Assembly (NCBI GenBank): GCA_002454845.1
Contig: DKJQ01000070.1
Coordinates: 1-15,428 of the forward strand
Length of the DNA: 15,428 nt
Direction of reading: 5' to 3'
Origin: Ignavibacteria bacterium UBA6688
GTDB taxonomy: Bacteria > Bacteroidota > Ignavibacteria > UBA10030
Below are positions 1-6,542 of this stretch, in pieces. The notes beneath the pieces are model-generated. The model ran no database searches. It saw nothing but the letters and a program-made list of their open reading frames with translations, and was not told the DNA's origin. The translations under genes and the position numbers were made by a program. How positions within the stretch are numbered: position 1 is the first letter of the stretch; each line of letters opens with the position of its first letter.

Positions 1-28
1 CCTTCAACCTTCAACCTTAAACATTGAA
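1..28. repeat. 7-bp tandem repeat before the first gene
   Basis: Four consecutive heptamers, CCTTCAA, CCTTCAA, CCTTAAA and CATTGAA, run from the window edge to position 28, so the array may extend further left. It stops 16 nt before the ATG at 45. The heptamers differ at one to three positions, which makes this a degenerate simple-sequence array rather than a mobile element. No ribosome-binding site is visible between the array and the ATG. Its role is unknown. Confidence 0.6.
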
Positions 29-44
29 CCTACCCTGACTGAAC

Positions 45-1754
45 ATGGATATTAAAAACAAATCAGTGCTTGTGCTCGGCGGCTGGGGGCTTGTCGGCTC
101 GGCGGTCTGCCGGCAGATGATGCATGAAGAGCCGAAGCGCATCATCGTCACCTCCCTGCTGGAATCCGAGGCGAGGGAAGCCGTCGCCACTATGCAGCAT
201 GAGTACCCGAAAGCCGGCAGGAATTTCTTCGTTCCGTGGTGGGGAAATATCTTCGTCCGGCACGAACTGAAAGACACCCCGCGTGAGGAGATCCTCAGGA
301 ACGAACAGACGCGGGCGGTCCTCATCGACGACCTGTTAGACGAGCTGACCCTCGAGGTGGTCAGGCGCTCCTCCATCTACCGGCTCATGGACCAGTATAA
401 ACCGGACATCGTCATTGACTGTATCAACTCCGCAACAGCGATCGCCTACCAGGACCTGTTCCAGAGCGCGCGGGAAGTCCGCAAGTCCATCAAACAAGCA
501 AGGGGTGGATCTGCCTCGAAGCTTGTCGAACAAACCGAGCGCCTGCTTGCCACGCTCTACACGCCGCAATTGATCCGCCACGTCCAGCTTCTCTACCGTT
601 CGATGCAGTTGGTGGACACGACGATTTACGTCAAGATTGGCACGAGCGGCACCGGCGGCATGGGATTGAATATCCCGTACACGCATAGCGAGGAGAGACC
701 GTCGAGCGTCCTATTGAGCAAATCCGCCGTAGCAGGTGCCCATACGATGCTGCTGTTCCTCATGGGACGCACACCCGACGCTCCGATCACGAAGGAGATC
801 AAGCCCACAGCTGCCATCGCCTGGAAACGGATCGGGTTTGGAGAGATCAAGAAACGCGGAAAAACCATCGAACTGTACGACTGTCCACCCGACCGTGGTG
901 TCCAACTGACCGGAACGTTGAAACTCAAAATGGAGAATTCCCCCGCCCAATCTCTGCAGCGCCCCTTGCGCTCCGTTTTCATCGACACAGGAGAAAACGG
1001 TATTTTTTCTCGCGGTGAATTCGAAACAATTTCGACACCCGGTCAAATGGAGTTTGTGACGCCGGAGGAGATCGCCGAATCGGTGCTCTATGAAATCCGG
1101 GGGGGCAACACCGGTCATGACATCATCAACGCCCTCGATAATGCGACCCTGAACCCCACCTACCGCGCCGGATTCATGGTCGAAGCGGCCATGCAGCAGA
1201 TGAAGAGACTCGAGAAAGAGCACAACACCAAAAGCGTGGCGTTCGAGATTCTCGGCCCTCCCCGTCTTTCCAAACTGTTGCATGAAGCCCACCTTTTGCA
1301 GCTCGCATACGAAACCATGCTCTCGGTCGCCAAATCGTCGGCGAAACTCATGGCAGGGACGCTGGAGGATCTCGTCAAAAGGGATGCTGATATTCGGTCA
1401 CGGATCATCTCCATCGGAATCCCGATCCTGCTCTCCGACGGCAAAACGCTCCTCCGCGCCGACGAGATCAAAGTCCCCCCCTACCGCGGGGAAAACGAAC
1501 TTTCCATTTCCGCGAAAGCCGTCGATGCATGGGCGCATGACGGATGGATCGACCTTCGCGTCAAAAATATGGAGCACTGGAAGAGACGCTTTTCAACCAT
1601 CATGCAGGATGTGAAGGACATCCCGGCAATGGAAAGTTCCTCCCGCAGCTTCCGGAACAAAGCGTACTGGAACGACTTCCGGGAGATCGATCCCGGAAAG
1701 ATGGTCGGTTGGATCTTCTCGGAGGAGGAAAAAGGGAAACGCATGAAGGCCTGA
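45..1754 (+). CDS. Rossmann-fold NAD(P)-binding protein, atypical SDR/epimerase-like
   Basis: This 569-residue protein opens with a beta strand and the dinucleotide-binding motif GGWGLVGS (residues 12-19), the pattern of the NAD(P)-binding half of epimerase/dehydratase-type short-chain dehydrogenases. A second Rossmann strand, KPDIVIDCINSA (119-130), fits that fold. Residues 221-231 (SVLLSKSAVAG) resemble the YxxxK helix of SDRs, but the residue four before Lys226 is Val222, not Tyr, so normal SDR catalysis is doubtful. The protein is about twice the usual 250-350 residues. The C-terminal half (from about residue 340) has no motif I recognise. No signal peptide or membrane segment is seen, so it is probably cytoplasmic. 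The ATG at 45 is the first in frame and has no clear Shine-Dalgarno sequence. The next gene starts 56 nt downstream on the same strand. The substrate is unknown, and a non-enzymatic nucleotide-binding role is possible. Confidence 0.72.
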   Translation: MDIKNKSVLVLGGWGLVGSAVCRQMMHEEPKRIIVTSLLESEAREAVATMQHEYPKAGRNFFVPWWGNIFVRHELKDTPREEILRNEQTRAVLIDDLLDELTLEVVRRSSIYRLMDQYKPDIVIDCINSATAIAYQDLFQSAREVRKSIKQARGGSASKLVEQTERLLATLYTPQLIRHVQLLYRSMQLVDTTIYVKIGTSGTGGMGLNIPYTHSEERPSSVLLSKSAVAGAHTMLLFLMGRTPDAPITKEIKPTAAIAWKRIGFGEIKKRGKTIELYDCPPDRGVQLTGTLKLKMENSPAQSLQRPLRSVFIDTGENGIFSRGEFETISTPGQMEFVTPEEIAESVLYEIRGGNTGHDIINALDNATLNPTYRAGFMVEAAMQQMKRLEKEHNTKSVAFEILGPPRLSKLLHEAHLLQLAYETMLSVAKSSAKLMAGTLEDLVKRDADIRSRIISIGIPILLSDGKTLLRADEIKVPPYRGENELSISAKAVDAWAHDGWIDLRVKNMEHWKRRFSTIMQDVKDIPAMESSSRSFRNKAYWNDFREIDPGKMVGWIFSEEEKGKRMKA

Positions 1755-1799
1755 CAGAGGAAAAAAAAGATTCATCCCCAGAGCCACTCATCAATCATC

Positions 1800-1805
1800 A
1801 AGAGG
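1800..1805 (+). promoter_or_regulatory. ribosome-binding site that decides the response-regulator start
   Basis: AAGAGG lies 5 nt before the ATG at 1811 and only 2 nt before the adjacent ATG at 1808. The spacing favours 1811. Confidence 0.5.
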
Positions 1806-1810
1806 TCATG

Positions 1811-2188
1811 ATGGCAGACGCCACACGCATACTGTTGGTCGAAGACGAGGAAGAATTGATCCGCATCGTGGAGACCGTTTTCCGCGACGAGGGTTATGAA
1901 GTACGCACCGCGATGAGCGGTGAAGATGCCGTCTCGTTACTCGCAAACTACACGCCCGAAATCATTATTTCGGATGTGAAGATGGCGAACATGGACGGGT
2001 TCGGCTTGCTCGAGTGGGTGAGAAAGAACCCTGCGACCAAATCCGTCCCATTCATCTTCCTCACCATTATGGACGACCGGGACTCCGTTATGCGCGCGGA
2101 GGCCTTAGGGGTGGCCGGTTACATGACGAAACCGTTCGATGTGGAAGAACTGTTAGGAAAAGTACGGAGTGTGTTGGGGAAGAAGTGA
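1811..2188 (+). CDS. single-domain response regulator (CheY-like receiver)
   Basis: The 125-residue protein is one receiver domain and nothing else. It has the acidic pair in LLVEDEEE near the N-terminus, the phospho-acceptor Asp in IIISDVKMANMDG, the conserved Thr in FIFLTIMDD and the Lys-Pro of YMTKPFD. This is the full set needed for phosphotransfer from a histidine kinase. It ends at VLGKK with no DNA-binding or enzymatic output domain, so it should act by protein-protein contact or as a phosphorelay step, as CheY and Spo0F do. A longer reading of the frame back to 1544 would overlap the previous gene in another frame and is unlikely. No kinase gene is in the window, so its partner must be encoded elsewhere. 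It follows the dehydrogenase-like gene by 56 nt and may be co-transcribed with it. No terminator reading rightward is seen after it. Confidence 0.9.
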   Translation: MADATRILLVEDEEELIRIVETVFRDEGYEVRTAMSGEDAVSLLANYTPEIIISDVKMANMDGFGLLEWVRKNPATKSVPFIFLTIMDDRDSVMRAEALGVAGYMTKPFDVEELLGKVRSVLGKK

Positions 2189-2201
2189 AGAGGAGAGAGA
2201 C

Positions 2202-2236
2202 AAAAAAACAGATGCCGGTGCTTTGTGGCACCGGCA
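2202..2236 (-). terminator. rho-independent terminator of the export operon
   Basis: A perfect stem pairs GCCGGTGC (2214-2221) with GCACCGGC (2228-2235), with one further T-A pair outside it and a 6-nt loop. On the + strand the stem is preceded by seven A residues (2202-2208). On the minus strand it is therefore followed, after a few bases, by a run of seven T. This is the layout of an intrinsic terminator for leftward transcripts, placed 30 nt after the last permease stop codon. There is no T-run on the rightward side, so it should not stop the response-regulator transcript efficiently. Confidence 0.85.
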
Positions 2237-2265
2237 CCAGTGGAACAACGCACTTCTGCAGCACC

Positions 2266-3492
2266 CTACTCGTAGCGCAACGCTTCGATCGGATCGAGGT
2301 TGGCCGCCTTCCAGGCGGGGTAAACACCGAAGACCACTCCGATCACGGAGCAGAGGGCAAACCCGAGTAATGCCCAATCAAGGGGGAAGACCGGCGGGAC
2401 GGAAAACGCCAGCGCCGTCAGGTTCCCGCCGACAATACCTACCAGGATTCCGACGATCCCGCCGATCTGACACAGGACGATGGCTTCCGTAATGAACTGG
2501 CCAAGGATATTGGAGCGCCGCGCTCCGATCGCTTTGCGGATGCCGATTTCTTTCGTCCGCTCCGTCACCGAGACCAACATGATGTTCATAATGCCGACAC
2601 CGGCTGCGAGCAGCGAGATGAAACTAATGAACCCCACGCCCAGCTTGATGTAAAGCGTAAACTCGTTGAATGTCCCGATCAGCGAGTCGTTCGAGAAAAC
2701 GGAGAAATCATCCTCGGCCCCCGGATCGACCTTGCGGATGGTCCGTAGGATCATGCGCGTTTCTTCCAGGCATTCATCGTACACCTCCGCCCCTTTTGCC
2801 TTCACCATAATGTTGAGGGACCGCTGTTTGCCGAACTGCTCCATGAAGGTGGTCAAGGGGACGGCGACGAAATTATCACTACTCCCTCCCAACGATGCCC
2901 CCTTCGATTCAAACGTGCCGATCACGCTGTACCGCTGGCTGTTGATCTTAATCTGCGAACCCACAGCTCCTCCCCGGGGAAACAATTTTGTCTCAATATC
3001 GCGCGCGATAATCGCAACGGGATAGGAGTGAATCAGATCGTTGTTGGTGATGGATCGCCCTTCCTTAATCGTCCAGTTGTTCGTCGGGATCCCTTCCGGT
3101 GTCTCACCCGCGACACCGACGTTGGGGTTGGTCTTCTCCCCCGACAGGAGGCTGATGGTATTTCCGCCGTTCCACCCTTCGATGCCGACATGCTCTGCCG
3201 TCGTGAGGCGTTCCGCGACGGTCTGGGCCTGGGCGTAGGTAATGTCCTTACGCTTCCGCGCCTGCATCCAGGCATCCCGGCCCGCCATCATAGGCATTTT
3301 CTGGATCTGGAACGTATGGGTTCCGAGGTTGCTCAAACCGCTCTCAATGCTGTTCTGCAACACGCGTACGGCGGTCATGACCCCGATGATCGAAAACACT
3401 CCCACACCGATACCCAGCAGGGTGAGGACCGAACGAAGTTTGTTCGCCTTGATGGCGTTGAGCGAGATGGTTATGATTTCCTTGAATTCCAT
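2266..3492 (-). CDS. ABC transporter permease, MacB/FtsX family (second permease)
   Basis: This 408-residue inner-membrane permease has the MacB-type plan. A cytoplasmic N-terminal amphipathic stretch (MEFKEIITISLNAIKANKLR) leads into the first membrane helix (about 22-45). A large periplasmic domain follows (about 46-280), and then three C-terminal helices with the cytoplasmic signature VTERTKEIGIRKAIGARR between the first two. The protein ends in LDPIEALRYE, typical of this family. It has no ATPase domain and should use the separate ATPase encoded upstream. The start chosen is the ATG at 3492, because the N-terminus from there matches its sister permease, with AGG in CAGGTCT just before it. 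The frame stays open to 3552, but the extra 20 residues look like translated leader. It is the last gene of the exporter operon. Similarity to the sister permease suggests an old duplication and a heterodimeric membrane pair. The substrate is unknown; lipoproteins, peptides or macrolides are known for relatives. Confidence 0.9.
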   Translation of the reverse strand: MEFKEIITISLNAIKANKLRSVLTLLGIGVGVFSIIGVMTAVRVLQNSIESGLSNLGTHTFQIQKMPMMAGRDAWMQARKRKDITYAQAQTVAERLTTAEHVGIEGWNGGNTISLLSGEKTNPNVGVAGETPEGIPTNNWTIKEGRSITNNDLIHSYPVAIIARDIETKLFPRGGAVGSQIKINSQRYSVIGTFESKGASLGGSSDNFVAVPLTTFMEQFGKQRSLNIMVKAKGAEVYDECLEETRMILRTIRKVDPGAEDDFSVFSNDSLIGTFNEFTLYIKLGVGFISFISLLAAGVGIMNIMLVSVTERTKEIGIRKAIGARRSNILGQFITEAIVLCQIGGIVGILVGIVGGNLTALAFSVPPVFPLDWALLGFALCSVIGVVFGVYPAWKAANLDPIEALRYE

Positions 3493-3522
3493 AGACCTGA
3501 ACCGTCTGAAAGCGGTGTTAGA

Positions 3523-3604
3523 AAATTCCAAACTCCAAAAAACAAATCCCAAATGTTAAAACTTTGGAATTTGAGATTTGGGATTTGGGATTTGATTTTT
3601 GTTT
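3523..3604. repeat. 7-bp periodic imperfect inverted repeat between the two permease genes
   Basis: The left arm (3523-3557) reads as heptamers beginning AAA: AAATTCC, AAACTCC, AAAAAAC, AAATCCC, AAATGTT. After a 5-nt centre, the right arm (3563-3604) reads as heptamers beginning TTTG: TTTGGAA, TTTGAGA, TTTGGGA, TTTGGGA, TTTGATT, TTTGTTT. The arms are complementary. The longest exact match is CAAATCCCAAA (3543-3553), which pairs with TTTGGGATTTG at either 3577-3587 or 3584-3594. The last unit runs into the stop codon of the upstream permease gene. In the operon mRNA this should fold into a long AU-rich hairpin between the two permease cistrons, which could affect mRNA stability or the ratio of the two proteins. 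That role is inference. It has no transposase gene and no open frame of its own. Confidence 0.85.
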
Positions 3605-4832
3605 ACTCATACCGCAACGCGTCCACCGGATCGAGCCGGGAAGCCCTGAAGGCAGGGAGAAATCCCGAAACCACTCCGACAAAAACCGAAACGAGCAGGG
3701 CAATCCCCACAACGCTCAACGGCATGGCCGTCGGTAAGACCTGATCGATGATCAAGCTGAGCGGGAATGCTATGGCGAGTCCAATGACACCGCCCAGAAG
3801 ACACAATGCAGCCGATTCAACGAGAAACTGCAACAGGATGGTCCTGCGGGGAGCGCCGATCGCCTTGCGGATGCCGATTTCCCTGGTTCGCTCCGTCACG
3901 GAGACGAACATAATGTTCATTATCCCGATCCCTCCGACAAAAAGGGCCAACCCGGTGATGAATAACCCCACACCGGCAATAACCACACCGATGCTGTTGA
4001 ATGTTTGGACCAGGATCTCCTGCTGATTGATCGCGAAATCGTCCGCCTCCTTCGGCTTCAAACCGCGGCTTTTTCGCATGATCCCCCGGACCTCTTCCTT
4101 GGCGTTCTCCACATCCTCCAGACTGGCTGCTTTGACCATGACCTGGATTCCCTGCCGCGCATGGGCAAACTCCTTGAAGAAGCGGCTGATGGGCACATAG
4201 ACGCGGTTGTCCAGGCTTTCCATCCCCAGAATGCTCCCCTGCCTGTCGAACACGCCAACCACCCGGTACCCGTAGTTCCCAACCTTGATCGACTTTCCAA
4301 TGGGATTTTCATTGGGGAACAGGTTCGTTGCGACCTCGGATCCAATAACCGTCACGGGACGGCCGCCGTCGGACTCCATCGAGGTAAAGAAACGGCCGAA
4401 CGCTATATTGGCGCCGGAGGTCTCCGTGAACCCCTCCGTCGTACCGACGACAACAACATCCTCGACCACCTTTCGCTCGTACTTGACCTTGCGCCGCGTA
4501 CCCGTTGCAGGGGCCACCGCTTTCGCCAGCGTAGCCTGCTTCTCGAGGTCCTTCGCATGCTTGATGCGAATGTCCTTCCGGTTCCGGATCAGCCACCACT
4601 CCTGTCCTCCCCCCCACGGCCACTTCTGCACGTACAGCACGTCCGCCCCTATCGCAGCGATGCTCTTGGTGAACGCGCGATCGAGTCCTTCGATCGCAGT
4701 TCCCATGAGCGTCACCGAGACAATCCCGATGACAATCCCGAGCGTGGTCAACGCCGAGCGCATTTTGTTCGCCCGGATGGCCTGGAAGGAAATAAGCAAT
4801 CCCTCCTTTACTTCATTAAAGAAAGAGCGCAT
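3603..4832 (-). CDS. ABC transporter permease, MacB/FtsX family (first permease)
   Basis: This 409-residue MacB-type permease lacks an ATPase domain. The N-terminal segment MRSFFNEVKEGLLISFQAIR precedes the first membrane helix (about 27-48). A periplasmic domain of roughly 220 residues follows, then three membrane helices near the C-terminus with VTERTREIGIRKAIGAPRR in the cytoplasmic loop, and the ending LDPVDALRYE. In MacB and LolC/E relatives the periplasmic domain couples ATP hydrolysis in the cytoplasm to movement of the periplasmic adaptor or substrate. The ATG at 4832 follows the ATPase stop codon by only 2 nt (TAACCATG), so the two proteins are probably translationally coupled and made together. 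It shares the whole domain plan with the next permease downstream but differs widely in the periplasmic part, suggesting a heteromeric transporter. The substrate is not predictable. Confidence 0.92.
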   Translation of the reverse strand: MRSFFNEVKEGLLISFQAIRANKMRSALTTLGIVIGIVSVTLMGTAIEGLDRAFTKSIAAIGADVLYVQKWPWGGGQEWWLIRNRKDIRIKHAKDLEKQATLAKAVAPATGTRRKVKYERKVVEDVVVVGTTEGFTETSGANIAFGRFFTSMESDGGRPVTVIGSEVATNLFPNENPIGKSIKVGNYGYRVVGVFDRQGSILGMESLDNRVYVPISRFFKEFAHARQGIQVMVKAASLEDVENAKEEVRGIMRKSRGLKPKEADDFAINQQEILVQTFNSIGVVIAGVGLFITGLALFVGGIGIMNIMFVSVTERTREIGIRKAIGAPRRTILLQFLVESAALCLLGGVIGLAIAFPLSLIIDQVLPTAMPLSVVGIALLVSVFVGVVSGFLPAFRASRLDPVDALRYE

Positions 4833-4834
4833 GG

Positions 4835-5560
4835 TTATGCCGTTGTCGTTGTGTGAGCCCTGGCGATTTTCCTGTTTTTCACTTTCTCATCATGCTCGAC
4901 TTTACCATCGCGGATACGGACGATCCTGTGAGCATGGGCGGCGATGTCTTCTTCGTGGGTCACCAGAATGATCGTGTTCCCCTCACTGTGAAGAATATCG
5001 AACAAGCCCATGATCTCCTCGCCTGTCTTACTGTCGAGGTTTCCGGTCGGCTCATCTGCCAGCAGGATGGAGGGATTGGTCACTAGGGCCCGGGCGATGG
5101 CAACACGTTGGCGCTGGCCGCCCGAAAGCTCGTTCGGCTTGTGGTGGGCGCGGTCACCCAACCCGACACGTTCGATGGCCCCGTTTGCCTGCCGCTTGCG
5201 ATCGGCCGAACCGACACCGCCGTAAATCAGGGGCAGCTCGACGTTGTGAAGAACATTCGAACGGGCGAGGAGGTTGAAGGTCTGGAACACAAAACCGATC
5301 TCCTTGTTCCTGATCTTCGCCAACTGGTTGTCATTCATTTCACTCACGTTCGTGCCGTTGAGCTCGTAGAGACCCGAGGTCGGCGTATCCAGGCAGCCGA
5401 TGACGTTCATCAGGGTCGACTTGCCGGAACCCGAGGGTCCCATGATGGCGACGTACTCGTTCTTCTGGATTTCAATGTCGACGCCGCTCAGAGCATGCAC
5501 TTCCTCGTCCCCCATTTGGTACATCTTCTTGATGTTTGACAACCGGATCATTGGTGACAT
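4835..5560 (-). CDS. ABC transporter ATP-binding protein, LolD/MacB-type
   Basis: This 241-residue cytoplasmic ATPase energises the exporter. All catalytic motifs are intact: Walker A GPSGSGKST (41-49), Q-loop Gln93 in FVFQTFNLL, signature LSGGQ (145-149), Walker B ILLADEPTGNLD (165-176) with its catalytic Glu, and the H-loop His202 in VTHEED. The sequence MNVIGCLDTPTSG after Walker A and the strings FNLLARSNVLHNVELPL and DEPTGNLDS are typical of the LolD/MacB/FtsE subfamily that pairs with MacB/FtsX permeases. The start at 5560 is supported by a strong Shine-Dalgarno sequence (AAAGGAAG) 4 nt upstream, although a second ATG three codons in is possible. The C-terminus carries a short basic, threonine-rich tail (from about 224). 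It lies 13 nt after the TPR gene and 2 nt before the first permease. Confidence 0.95.
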   Translation of the reverse strand: MSPMIRLSNIKKMYQMGDEEVHALSGVDIEIQKNEYVAIMGPSGSGKSTLMNVIGCLDTPTSGLYELNGTNVSEMNDNQLAKIRNKEIGFVFQTFNLLARSNVLHNVELPLIYGGVGSADRKRQANGAIERVGLGDRAHHKPNELSGGQRQRVAIARALVTNPSILLADEPTGNLDSKTGEEIMGLFDILHSEGNTIILVTHEEDIAAHAHRIVRIRDGKVEHDEKVKNRKIARAHTTTTA

Positions 5561-5564
5561 AAGG

Positions 5565-5572
5565 CTTCCTTT
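5565..5572 (-). promoter_or_regulatory. strong ribosome-binding site of the ABC ATPase gene
   Basis: On the minus strand AAAGGAAG ends 4 nt before the ATG at 5560. It sits directly after the TPR-gene stop codon (5574-5576). It is the clearest Shine-Dalgarno sequence in the exporter operon and selects 5560 over the ATG at 5551. Confidence 0.7.
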
Positions 5573-5573
5573 G

Positions 5574-6542
5574 TTAGTTACTTAACTCTTTGATTTTCTT
5601 TTCCACGTTTTTCCGCTGATCATCGGACAAATTGGCCGAGAGGAGGCGCTGATACGTCTCAAGCGCTTCCTTCTTCTGCCCCTTGAGCTCATAGGCGCTC
5701 CCCAGGATCGAAACGGCCGGCCAGTAGTCGCCGTCCATGGTTAACGACTTCCGGAGGAGGTCGATCGCCCGATCCGCGTCCTTCTTCTGGACATACGCCT
5801 GGGCAAGGCGTGCGAAGGAATCAGCCGTATCCGGCCGCAACTCGGTGTACTTCGTAAAAGACCCGACGGCATCATCCGTGCGCTGATGGCGAAGATGGAA
5901 GAACCCCGCCGCTCTCCAGGCTTTCCAGTCGGTTGGCCTGTTCCCGAGCAGGATCTTGTATTCGTTCTCCGCTTCGGCCATCTTCTTTTCTTTCTCAAAC
6001 AGGGAAGCTTTGAACGATCTCCCCTGCACCTCGTCCAACCCGATGACTATTTCAGCTTCCTGCCAGGCTTTGTCCATATCTCCCCCCATGATCCCGGGAG
6101 CCTGCTGGTAGTACCGTCCGAGACCGATATGGGCTTCGAGGTGCCGGGGATTGAGCTCCGCAGCCCGGGCAAAAGCCTTTTTGACACGGGGCGCAAGGAT
6201 CGCCTGCCGGAAGAAACCGGCCGACTGTGCTTCCGTGCCGTACGCGGCGCCCAATCCGTACTGGTAGTTTGCCTCTTCGGGCTTGAGTTCAACCGCCTCT
6301 TCCATACACTCTACGGCTTTATCCACATCGCGAAATTGCTGACCCAGAAAGATCATGCCGAGGCGATAGTGCGCCTCGGCATTCGTATTATCTTTCTTGA
6401 GGATCGATTCGAACACTTCCTTTGCCGCATGCTGCTTTCCCGCCCGAGCAAAAGCAAGTCCCTCCTCCAGCGTCTGACCCTTGATTTCCGTGGAGGCACC
6501 AAGTATCAGCAGCGCCATGCCGACTGCAAGTGTGTTCCTCAT
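5574..6542 (-). CDS. secreted tetratricopeptide-repeat protein inside the exporter operon
   Basis: This 322-residue protein begins with a signal-peptide-like segment (MRNTLAVGMALLILGAS, then polar from about residue 20), so it should act in the periplasm. There is no lipobox cysteine. The rest is a row of helical TPR units at about 24-57, 57-90, 91-135 (irregular), 136-170, 187-235, 240-271 and 274-305. They show the usual pattern of small and aromatic residues, for example NAEAHYRLGMIFLG, DSFARLAQAYVQKKDADRAI and YWPAVSILGSAYELKGQKKEAL. A glycine-rich break, PGIMGGDMDKA (149-159), interrupts the array. TPR arrays bind peptides or partner proteins. The ATG follows the adaptor stop codon with no gap (TAAATG), so its production is tied to that of the adaptor. 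It is not a standard part of MacAB-TolC systems. An assembly factor, substrate receptor or peptidoglycan-spacing role is possible, but none is shown. Confidence 0.88.
   Translation of the reverse strand: MRNTLAVGMALLILGASTEIKGQTLEEGLAFARAGKQHAAKEVFESILKKDNTNAEAHYRLGMIFLGQQFRDVDKAVECMEEAVELKPEEANYQYGLGAAYGTEAQSAGFFRQAILAPRVKKAFARAAELNPRHLEAHIGLGRYYQQAPGIMGGDMDKAWQEAEIVIGLDEVQGRSFKASLFEKEKKMAEAENEYKILLGNRPTDWKAWRAAGFFHLRHQRTDDAVGSFTKYTELRPDTADSFARLAQAYVQKKDADRAIDLLRKSLTMDGDYWPAVSILGSAYELKGQKKEALETYQRLLSANLSDDQRKNVEKKIKELSN

Noticed and set aside
1544..1810. An extended N-terminus for the response regulator
   Set aside because: The receiver domain starts normally at 1811 with a ribosome-binding site. 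The upstream codons overlap the end of the previous gene in another frame and read as unstructured sequence.
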